A DNA stretch of 64,000 nt from Nocardia asteroides. GTDB lineage: Bacteria > Actinomycetota > Actinomycetes > Mycobacteriales > Mycobacteriaceae. The stretch spans positions 3,896,001 to 3,960,000 of the forward strand of contig NZ_LR134352.1 of the NCBI RefSeq assembly GCF_900637185.1, read 5' to 3'. The position numbers were made by a program, and so were the translations under genes. Shown here piece after piece: positions 57,647-64,000 of this stretch (position 1 is its first letter; each line of letters opens with the position of its first letter). The notes under the pieces are model-generated. The model had not been told where the DNA came from and searched no databases. It saw only the letters and a program-made list of their open reading frames with translations.

Positions 57647-58322
57647 TTATCGCTCTGAGCTGCGTGAATGTCGTCGCCCGCCGGGGCGGGGACGCGCGAC
57701 GAGCACTGGCACGGTCGCCTCGTCGAGCACCGCACGACACGCCGAACCCAGCGCGAATCCGCCGCGCCCCCGGCTGCCGACGACGATCAACCACGCTCCG
57801 GCGGATTCGTCGAGAATTCTCTCGGCCGGGTCGCCGGCGGCGACGATCTGGTGAACCCTGACCTGGGGATATGTCCCGGCATAGCCGGCCAGGCTCGCCG
57901 AGAGGGCGGCCTGGGCTCTCTGTGCTGCCGTGTGCCCGGACTCTCGTCCGTCGGTCCGTGTCCACGCCAGCAGGCGACCACGTCGCATCCCGTGCCGCCG
58001 CCTCCTCGACAGCGATATCCACGGCGCGCACGCTCGCGGGCGAACCGTCGACACCGACCAGGATCGGCTGCGAGCGCGCGGGGGTCGGTGCGGCGGTAAC
58101 GACGACGACCGGACAACCCGCGCGCCGGACCAGCACGGCGCTGACCGAGCCGAGAACCGCGCGGTCGAACGCGTCCATCCGCCGGGTTCCGAGCACGAGC
58201 AGCCGTGCGGAGTGCGAGCGCTTGACGAGGACGGACACCGGAGTGGGCCAGGCCAGTGCGGACAAGGCGCGGTCGGAACCATCGATGCCGGCGATGATGG
58301 GCCTGTCCCGCAGCGTTGTCAT
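57647..58322 (-). pseudogene. Decaying double-domain universal stress protein
   Basis: ATG at 58322 overlaps the SRPBCC stop. The N-terminal domain starts RPIIAGIDGSDRALSALAW but jumps to VKRSHSARLLVLGTRRMDAF, missing about 70 residues. The second domain starts QPILVGVDGSPASVRAVDIA. Near 57975-57985 one extra base shifts the frame; the homology then continues in another frame with LLAWTRTDGRESGHTAAQRA and LIVVGSRGRGGFALGSACRA down to 57647. Deletion plus frameshift indicate a broken gene, unless the frameshift is a sequencing error. Confidence 0.78.
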
Positions 58323-58906
58323 CGCGGGTCCTCCGTGACTCGCCGAGACCGTTCGGCACGCTGCGCGATTCCGCGCAGCATCTTGCGTTCCATCAGAAGG
58401 CTGCCCGGCACCATCACGGCGGCATAGAGCCGCCGGAGCAGCGGTGAGTCGGGGCCCAGGAGTCGGTTGCGGCTGATCAACCGGGTTCCGCCGGAGACCG
58501 GGGTCAACTGGAACGTCCAGGTCCAGTCGCCCGCGTCCGACGCCCACCCAAGGGTATGGCAGGGCTCGACGACATGCGCTCGCATCGTCGGGCCCGAGGC
58601 GCCGAGGGTGAGCTCGTCTCCGACGGCCAGGTGCTGGAAGGCGGGCATGATCTCGCGGGAACTGTGCATGTTCAGGCCGAACAAGTTCTCGACCCAGTCG
58701 AAGGTGTAGGCACCGGCCCGGCCCGGCCCCATCTGGACCAGCCAAGGCCAGACGGCGGCGGGTTCGGCGGCGATGGTCACCGCCCGCGTCGTCTGCAGGC
58801 GGGCTCCAGGAACGAGGTCATCTCCCGACATCGGTGCGGCGGCCTCGTCCGAGGTGCAACCCCAGGTCGCAAATCGGTGTTGTGTCCGCATCGTTGGTTG
58901 TCTCAT
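58319..58906 (-). CDS. SRPBCC (START-like) superfamily protein
   Basis: About 195 residues. TTRAVTIAAEPAAVWPWLVQ, then MGPGRAGAYTFDWVENLFGL near 45-80, and WTWTFQLTPVSGGTRLISRN near 130-149 are the usual blocks of SRPBCC lipid- or hydrophobic-ligand-binding proteins. ATG at 58906 has GGAG five bases upstream; GTG at 58924 is possible. It lies between a small membrane protein gene and the decaying stress-protein gene on the devR strand. The ligand is unknown. Confidence 0.82.
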   Translation of the reverse strand: MRQPTMRTQHRFATWGCTSDEAAAPMSGDDLVPGARLQTTRAVTIAAEPAAVWPWLVQMGPGRAGAYTFDWVENLFGLNMHSSREIMPAFQHLAVGDELTLGASGPTMRAHVVEPCHTLGWASDAGDWTWTFQLTPVSGGTRLISRNRLLGPDSPLLRRLYAAVMVPGSLLMERKMLRGIAQRAERSRRVTEDPR

Positions 58907-58931
58907 CGTGTCTCCGAGTTTCACGTGGCGG

Positions 58932-59381
58932 TCATGCCGGTGATGCGCCGAACGGGATACGCGGGGGTGCGTAGGAAGTCGTCAGCCGATGGAGCCGGTA
59001 GCCCAGCAGGCACACCGCGATACCGAGCACGCCGAAGACCGGCTGCAGCCAGGAGAACTGGCCGATCACGAAGGGTTGGACGGTGACCCAGCCCAGCAGC
59101 AACGCGCCGCCGCCCACGCCGACGAGCGCGGCACTCGGACGGGCCCGCAGTCCCAGAATCGCCGTCGCCGCCATCGGCGCGCCCACGATCGCCGCCAGCA
59201 GGAGGCCGGCCAGCACCGGGCTGCGGTGGGGGAGGCGGGAGGTGATCTCGGCGCCGAGCTCGGCGCCACCGCTGATCAGGCCGAACGCCCCGGCAAACGC
59301 CCAGAATGCGACGAATCCGGTGGTGCCGACCAGGCCGGCGCGCAGAGCTCGCTGCGTCTTACGCTGTTTGAAGGTTGACAC
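58932..59381 (-). CDS. Small four-span membrane protein
   Basis: About 149 residues. Basic N-terminus (STFKQRKTQRALRAG), then about four spans (TTGFVAFWAFAGAFGLISGG; GLLLAAIVGAPMAATAILGL; ALVGVGGGALLLGWVTVQPF; WLQPVFGVLGIAVCLLGYRL). GTG at 59381 has GGAGGA upstream; longer open frame upstream lacks such a site. It is first in a minus-strand run towards devR. The family is not recognised. Confidence 0.72.
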   Translation of the reverse strand: MSTFKQRKTQRALRAGLVGTTGFVAFWAFAGAFGLISGGAELGAEITSRLPHRSPVLAGLLLAAIVGAPMAATAILGLRARPSAALVGVGGGALLLGWVTVQPFVIGQFSWLQPVFGVLGIAVCLLGYRLHRLTTSYAPPRIPFGASPA

Positions 59382-59445
59382 GGGGTTCCTCCGATAGACC
59401 CAGCGACGCGATTGCCGGGTCGGCTGAACGACGGGGTGCGGTGGC

Positions 59446-60095
59446 ATGGTTCGAGTCTTGCCAGAGCGGCCGGTCGGAGGGAGAGGCACAGTGCCCCTCA
59501 TGGGAGGACCAAAGTACGCCGCGAAGGGCTGTTCCCTGTCGCAGGCGACGGTCGTCCAGCCATGCTCGGGACCGATTCAGGCGGTCCCGGCGCTGACCTC
59601 GCGCGCCGGCGCGTTCACGGTCGTCGGCAGTCACGGATTGAGCGGCCTGCACCGAGGCACGCTCGGTCCGACCACCAGCGCGGTGACAGGTCACGCGAAG
59701 TGCCCTGTCGCGGTTGTCCACGGGATCACCGCCGCGGATCCGGTATCGCTGGTCCGGCCGGTGCTGGTCGGTGTCGATGGAACCCCCCGACAGTGTGCCC
59801 GCGGTGGTGGAGCTCGCCTTCGACGAGGCTTCCCGGCGAGGGGTGGATCTGGTGGCGATGCATGCCTTCGACGATGTCGACGGCCCGCTGACGCTCGGTC
59901 GCGAGATGACCATCGTTACGGCCGAGGCCGAACTTTGCGACGCAACTGCTGGTGGTGGGCAGCCGCGGTCGCGGTGGATTCACCGGGATGCTGCTCGGTT
60001 CGACGAGCGAGGCGTTGCTGCGCGCGGTGGAGATCGCGGTGATCGTGGTTCGCGACGAACAGACTGTGGCGCCTCGGCGGACTATCTCATGGTGA
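59446..60095 (+). pseudogene. Degenerate universal stress protein
   Basis: Homology runs through three frames: FTVVGSHGLSGLHRGTLGPT and CPVAVVHG (end of domain 1) in the first; PDSVPAVVELAFDEASRRGV in the second after one extra C in a six-C run at 59783-59788; and FATQLLVVGSRGRGGFTGML in the third from 59934. The start of domain 1 and about 50 residues of domain 2 are missing. Its end overlaps the convergent nitroreductase gene by 14 bp. Intact copies lie at 61294 and 63347. Confidence 0.78.
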
Positions 60096-61068
60096 GCACA
60101 TCGGACAGGGGCCGGCGTGGAGTCGTCGGGGGTCGACGGTCGTCGGGAGCCACGCCGATGCGCACCACGACCTGTGGGACGCCAGGATGTCCGATCAAGC
60201 TGCTCAGCAGGCGACGTCCAGCGGCCAGTTCGGTGATATGGGTCAGCGCGCACGTCGACAGGCCCGATGCCGTGCATTCGAGCAGTGTCGCCGACAGTGC
60301 CTCACCGGTCCGAAGCCAGGCACCCGGCGCCTCACCGGTGGCGGTGAGGACCGCCAGCCGCGCGTGATCGCGGAGCTCACCCCGGCGCGCACGGGATTCC
60401 GAGCGCGGGAAGTCGCGGGCGACACCGACGCGCGCGGCCTCGGATTCCGAGACCAGGGCGGACGCGGGCACGCCCTCGGTGATATCGGAATGTCCGGACC
60501 ACCATCGTATTTCGGTCTGGTAGTCCATGTCGTAGCGGCGCAACGCCCCGGTCTGCTCCGAAGCGATCGACAGCCGGGCCCGTGCGTCCTCGTCGAGCAC
60601 GTCGAGGGTGAGCTCATGCGTGCTGACAAGGGCTTCCACCGCCAGCCTGACCGAAGCCCAGCCGCTCGGTTCCGCCATGGGCAGCCGGTCGGTGTAGCGG
60701 TACTCGATCGCCTCGGCGCGCCGGAACACCGCGGTGGGAGGATCGAGCCAAGGCCGGAATTCGAGGGTGGCCAATAGTCCGGGATCGCTCAGGTCGGGTA
60801 GCCGGGCGACGTCGGTGCGCCAGCACAAGGACGCGAATGCCGTACGCACGTGGTGCAGGGCGGCGCCGCAGCTGATCATCGCTTGGCGACCCTGCGGGTC
60901 GGCCGAAGCCAGTTGCCGATCGGTGTCGCGGTACAGGTGCAACCGGGTGCCGTCGAAGACCCAGCGCCAGGGCTGGGTGTTGTGCACCGACGGTGCGCGG
61001 CATCCGAGCTGGATCGCGGTACGGACGGTGGCGGGGCGGGGGAGAGCGGAAGCTGGTTCGTGATTCAT
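60082..61068 (-). CDS. Acg-family nitroreductase-like protein
   Basis: About 328 residues. TAIQLGCRAPSVHNTQPWRW near 15-34 and CGAALHHVRTAFASLCW near 70-86 are the family starts. YRYTDRLPMAEPSGW, the central WWSGHSDITEGVP segment and LECTASGLSTCALTHITELA near 258-277 follow. This is the pattern of Acg (Rv2032), a DosR-regulated nitroreductase homologue; Acg is thought to bind FMN yet lacks a known reductase reaction. ATG at 61068 is preceded by a weak site (GGTGAT). A DosR-like box lies 60 bp upstream. Confidence 0.87.
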   Translation of the reverse strand: MNHEPASALPRPATVRTAIQLGCRAPSVHNTQPWRWVFDGTRLHLYRDTDRQLASADPQGRQAMISCGAALHHVRTAFASLCWRTDVARLPDLSDPGLLATLEFRPWLDPPTAVFRRAEAIEYRYTDRLPMAEPSGWASVRLAVEALVSTHELTLDVLDEDARARLSIASEQTGALRRYDMDYQTEIRWWSGHSDITEGVPASALVSESEAARVGVARDFPRSESRARRGELRDHARLAVLTATGEAPGAWLRTGEALSATLLECTASGLSTCALTHITELAAGRRLLSSLIGHPGVPQVVVRIGVAPDDRRPPTTPRRPLSDVLTMR

Positions 61069-61126
61069 ATCACCCAGTGTGGTCCGTTCCGCGGTCCCTG
61101 GAGACGGCCGTTGCGCCTGTACGACG

Positions 61127-61140
61127 GGGACCAAATGCCC
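61127..61140 (-). promoter_or_regulatory. Candidate DosR box upstream of the nitroreductase gene
   Basis: GGGACCAAATGCCC keeps GGGAC and CCC of the DosR consensus but not the central T or inner G, so it is weaker than the box at 55035. It lies about 60 bp upstream of the ATG at 61068. Confidence 0.4.
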
Positions 61141-61293
61141 TCGGTGGGCCTCACGCCGGCGCTGAGAAGGGCCTTTCATCGCAGACCCCGGGACACGACA
61201 CCGCATCGCGGGGAGATCCGGGTGAACGACTGTGACGGCCGCCGCCGCGAGCCGTTCGGTGCGTGGGTGCGCGATCGGTTGTCGGGACGGTGG

Positions 61294-62166
61294 TCAGGAC
61301 TCGATGGCCGGTCGCGCGATGATGAGAGGCACGTCGGCGCCGTGGAGGACGGTCTGGGCGACCGAGCCGAGCATCATGCCCGCGAAGCCGCCCCGGCCGT
61401 GGCTGCCCACGACGAGCAGCTGGGCGTGTGCCGCGGTGTCGAGCAGTGCTTTGGCGGGGCGTTCTTCGACGACTACACGTTGAACCTGGACCTCGGGATA
61501 CTTCTCGGCGAAACCGGCGATGCTTTCGGCGAGTACGGCTTCGCCTTCGGCCTGCATCGTGGAGCGAGCTTCGTACCGGTAGAACTCCGACCAGGCGTGC
61601 ACCGCGATCAACCGGACCTGGCGGCGGGCTGCTTCGTCGAAGGCGATCGCGACCGCGTCCATACTGCAGGCGGACCCGTCGACCCCGACGACGACCGCCC
61701 CCTGGGCGGACGCCTCCGACTCCGGGATCACGGCCACCGGGCAGCCGGCGTGGCGGGCGATCGAGGTGCTCACCGATCCCAGCAACGTGCGCCGAAACGC
61801 GCCGTGCCCTCGGCTTCCGACGACGAGCAGCCGCGCGGACTCACTGTTGTGCCGCAGCACCGCGACCGCGGATCCGGCCATCACATCGGTGGAGATCGTG
61901 ATTCCGGCGATCGGCGCGGCGACCTCCGTGGCCTCCTGCGCTGCCTCGGACACGACGGTTTCACCGTGGCGGCGCAGCATGTCGAGGTCGTAGAGCGGGC
62001 CGGTCAGGCCCGGTCCGTAGTCGACGGGGACTTCTACCGCGAAGACGAGCCGCAGCTCGATCCGGTGATGCGCGGCGAACGCGGCGGCCCACCGCAGCGC
62101 GTGGCGTGACTGCTCCGATCCGTCGACGCCGACGACGACCGGCTTCGGATTCCCGGAAATGTTCAT
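61294..62166 (-). CDS. Universal stress protein, two Usp domains
   Basis: 290 residues. Each domain begins with a VVVGVDGS motif (near 10 and 158) and ends with the ATP-binding G-x2-G-x9-G-S motif: VVGSRGHGAFRRTLLGSVS near 116 and VVGSHGRGGFAGMMLGSVA near 257. Tandem Usp proteins bind ATP and accumulate in hypoxia in mycobacteria. It is divergent from the CHAD gene. Two DosR-like half sites lie in the shared 208-bp gap. This is the best intact copy among the four Usp genes in the window. Confidence 0.92.
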   Translation of the reverse strand: MNISGNPKPVVVGVDGSEQSRHALRWAAAFAAHHRIELRLVFAVEVPVDYGPGLTGPLYDLDMLRRHGETVVSEAAQEATEVAAPIAGITISTDVMAGSAVAVLRHNSESARLLVVGSRGHGAFRRTLLGSVSTSIARHAGCPVAVIPESEASAQGAVVVGVDGSACSMDAVAIAFDEAARRQVRLIAVHAWSEFYRYEARSTMQAEGEAVLAESIAGFAEKYPEVQVQRVVVEERPAKALLDTAAHAQLLVVGSHGRGGFAGMMLGSVAQTVLHGADVPLIIARPAIES

Positions 62167-62276
62167 CTGGCTCCCTTTCTGCTCGGTGTCAGCGTGCGCC
62201 GGCCGACGCGACGCGCAGCAGGGTCAGGAGACCCCCGAGGGTGGGTCTTTCGTCGTGACCAACCGTGATCCCGGAA

Positions 62277-62290
62277 GGGACTTTCGCGGG
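62277..62290. promoter_or_regulatory. Candidate DosR site between Usp and CHAD genes
   Basis: GGGACTTTCGCGGG has a perfect left half (GGGACTTT) of the DosR consensus with a poor right half. A second weak copy (GGGTCTTTCGTC) lies at 62243-62254. Pairs of such sites often flank dormancy genes. Confidence 0.4.
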
Positions 62291-62374
62291 CGAACGGCAC
62301 TGTGTCGCAGGCGCGCGAGACGGAATCGTGAAAGTCACACCGCTCCACTCACCCGACAGTTCGAGGAGGACCCG

Positions 62375-63322
62375 ATGTCCATCGAGACCCGGCCGGCTGC
62401 CGGCCCGCCGACGACGACCACGGAACCGAAGGTCAGCGGGATGCTGGCCCGGTACCTGCACGCGCAGCGGGAAACGATCATGGACGGGCAGGTCGCGGCC
62501 GGTCACGACGATCCCGATTCGGTCGTGGCACTGGTCAAGGCCGCGCGGCGAGCCCGTTGCGCGCTCAGCGCGCACCCGCAGGCAGTCCGCAGGCAGTCCG
62601 AAGTCCGTCGGCTCATCGAGGAACTGCGCTGGCTCGGCATCACTGTCGGCGCGGCACACGAATTGCGCACACAGTCCGCGCGCTTGCATGCCGCGGTCGA
62701 TGTCCTGCGCCCACGGTATGTCCGTGGTCCGGTACCGGACCGAATCACCGAATACTTCGACAGCCGGAGCCGACCGGCCTGGATCGCCGCCCGGGACCTG
62801 CTGTCCTCGAACAGGTTCCCGGCCATGATCGAGGATCTGATGGCCGAGGAACGGCTGCTGCGGACCGGGGTCGTGCCCGGCATCGACGACCCGGACAACG
62901 CCGTGGTGCTCGCCGGGCAGCTGGCGCGCATCCGGCGGCGGATGCGCGCGGTCGGCAAGGCCAGAGACGAAGACGCCACCGACGCGGCGCTGCATGATCT
63001 GCGCAAAGCGGTGCGGCGCACGCGCTATTACCTGGAGTCGGTACAGGAGCTGGATCCGGCCCGCCACGCCCAGGCAGCCGCGGGTCTCACGGCTCTGCAG
63101 AGGCTGCTCGGTGAGTACCAGGACGCGGCGGTGGCCAAACATCACCTGATCCAGCTGACCCGGGAGGCCGAGAACGCGGGCGAGTCCACCTTCACCTACG
63201 GGCTGCTCATGCAGCGCGAAATCGACCGCACGGCCGAATACGGCGCGGCCCTGCCCGCCACCTATTGGCGATCGCTGCGCGACGCGCGGGTGATGGCCGA
63301 CGTCCACAGCATGACGAGCTGA
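62375..63322 (+). CDS. CHAD-domain protein
   Basis: About 315 residues, helical. LVKAARRARCALSAHPQAVR near 50-69 and LHDLRKAVRRTRYYLESVQE near 208-227 are the two conserved basic helices (H-x2-R-K-x2-R-R-x-R) of the CHAD domain, which binds polyphosphate in several bacteria. LQRLLGEYQDAAVAKHHL is the third block. ATG at 62375 has GAGGAGGA upstream. It lies among dormancy genes, where polyphosphate binding during slow growth would make sense; that is inference. Confidence 0.88.
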   Translation: MSIETRPAAGPPTTTTEPKVSGMLARYLHAQRETIMDGQVAAGHDDPDSVVALVKAARRARCALSAHPQAVRRQSEVRRLIEELRWLGITVGAAHELRTQSARLHAAVDVLRPRYVRGPVPDRITEYFDSRSRPAWIAARDLLSSNRFPAMIEDLMAEERLLRTGVVPGIDDPDNAVVLAGQLARIRRRMRAVGKARDEDATDAALHDLRKAVRRTRYYLESVQELDPARHAQAAAGLTALQRLLGEYQDAAVAKHHLIQLTREAENAGESTFTYGLLMQREIDRTAEYGAALPATYWRSLRDARVMADVHSMTS

Positions 63323-63346
63323 ATTCGACACAGGAAAGGTACGACG

Positions 63347-64000
63347 ATGACCACCAAGTCCCACCCCACCGAGCACCACACGCGGCCCGTCCTGGTCGCC
63401 GTGGACGGATCCGCGACCTCCTATCAGGCCGCGGCGTGGGCCGCCAACGAAGCCGTTCTGCACCACCTTCCGCTGCATATCCTGACCTCCGGGGCGCTGC
63501 AAACCGGGTTCGGACCCGGCATGTCCTTGGGCGAAGCCGACCTGGAATGGCTGCGTGCCGACGCCGAGCGCGTCGTCGGCGAAGCCCGGCGGGTAGCCTG
63601 CGCCGCCGTTCCCGACCAGAACCTCACCATCACCACCGAAGTCGCGTTCGAGCAGGCGGCACCCCTGCTGATCACGCGCTCCACCGACGCGGAACTCCTC
63701 GTGGTCGGCAGCCGCGGCCTCGGCGCCTTCCAGCGCGGACTGCTCGGCTCGGTCAGTCGCGCGTGCGCCCAGCACGCCCACTGCCCGGTCGCGGTCGTGC
63801 ACGGCATCGCGGCCATCGACCCGGTCTCGGCGGCGATGCCTGTCCTCGTCGGTGTCGACGGCACCGCGAACAGCGTTCCCGCCCTGGCACTCGCCTTCGA
63901 GGAAGCCTCGCGCCGCAAGGTCGAACTCGTCGCACTGCATGCGTTCAGTGACGCCAGCGCCCTGGACCTGCCGGCGTTCGGGTGGGAGATGGGGCGCCAG
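63347..64000 (+). CDS. Universal stress protein (cut by window edge)
   Basis: 218 codons of an open frame that runs off the right edge. MTTKSHPTEHHTRPVLVAVD leads the first Usp domain, which ends LLVVGSRGLGAFQRGLLGSV near 124-143. A second domain begins MPVLVGVDGTANSVPALALA near 165. ATG at 63347 follows CAGGAAAGG, 24 bp after the CHAD stop, so it is probably in the same operon. The domain-junction text (CPVAVVHG, then VGVDGT) closely matches the degenerate copy at 59446-60095, its likely paralogue. Confidence 0.9.
   Translation, partial: MTTKSHPTEHHTRPVLVAVDGSATSYQAAAWAANEAVLHHLPLHILTSGALQTGFGPGMSLGEADLEWLRADAERVVGEARRVACAAVPDQNLTITTEVAFEQAAPLLITRSTDAELLVVGSRGLGAFQRGLLGSVSRACAQHAHCPVAVVHGIAAIDPVSAAMPVLVGVDGTANSVPALALAFEEASRRKVELVALHAFSDASALDLPAFGWEMGRQ

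Overview
The window is high-GC actinobacterial DNA. It most resembles Nocardia or a close mycolic-acid-containing relative. Three things point there: an MspA-type porin, an antigen-85-type mycolyltransferase, and a gene order that follows the Mycobacterium tuberculosis Rv1822-Rv1837 region (CDP-alcohol phosphatidyltransferase, gcvH, garA, MerR, DUF151, MerR, gcvP, vWA protein, glcB). Many genes start with GTG or TTG, and many neighbours are coupled by 4-bp ATGA/GTGA overlaps. I found no rRNA, tRNA, CRISPR array or insertion sequence.

Region 1 (1-19.3 kb) is a Wzx/Wzy-type extracellular polysaccharide locus. It holds four glycosyltransferases, a Wzz-like chain-length protein, a Wzy-like polymerase, a Wzx-like flippase, a glycoside hydrolase lipoprotein and a WbaP-like initiating phosphotransferase. 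Sugar-modifying enzymes sit beside them: a PLP aminotransferase, a double acetyltransferase, two C-methyltransferases, an RmlC-like epimerase, an NAD-dependent epimerase, a LmbE-type deacetylase and a sugar-1-phosphate cytidylyltransferase. Together they suggest a glycan with amino, acylated and branched (C-methyl) deoxysugars.

Region 2 (19.3-27.7 kb) carries a TetR-controlled ABC exporter, an acyl-CoA oxidase-like enzyme, a PAP2 phosphatase, a NERD-like membrane protein and a DUF2252 protein. Region 3 (27.7-47.2 kb) is the conserved core. It contains the glycine cleavage genes with a tandem glycine riboswitch before gcvP, GarA signalling, two MerR regulators, a WhiB/HNH/micropeptide operon and malate synthase G. 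Inserted in it are a TetR/ABC-F/Vgb cassette that looks like streptogramin-type antibiotic resistance and a TetR/acyl-CoA dehydrogenase pair.

Region 4 (47.2-54.2 kb) is accessory: nitronate monooxygenase, a small unknown protein, a ferritin-like protein, a gene interrupted by an in-frame TGA, a mycolyltransferase and a large NACHT NTPase with a multi-pass membrane C-terminus. Just upstream of the NACHT gene, on the same strand, lies an apparently unrecognised run of very small genes (54283-54942) joined by three successive 4-bp overlaps. Region 5 (55-64 kb) is a dormancy (DosR-type) island: devR/devS, an Acg-like nitroreductase, a CHAD protein, an SRPBCC protein and several universal stress proteins. 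Two of the stress-protein genes are visibly decaying. The window starts inside a glycosyltransferase gene and ends inside a universal stress protein gene.
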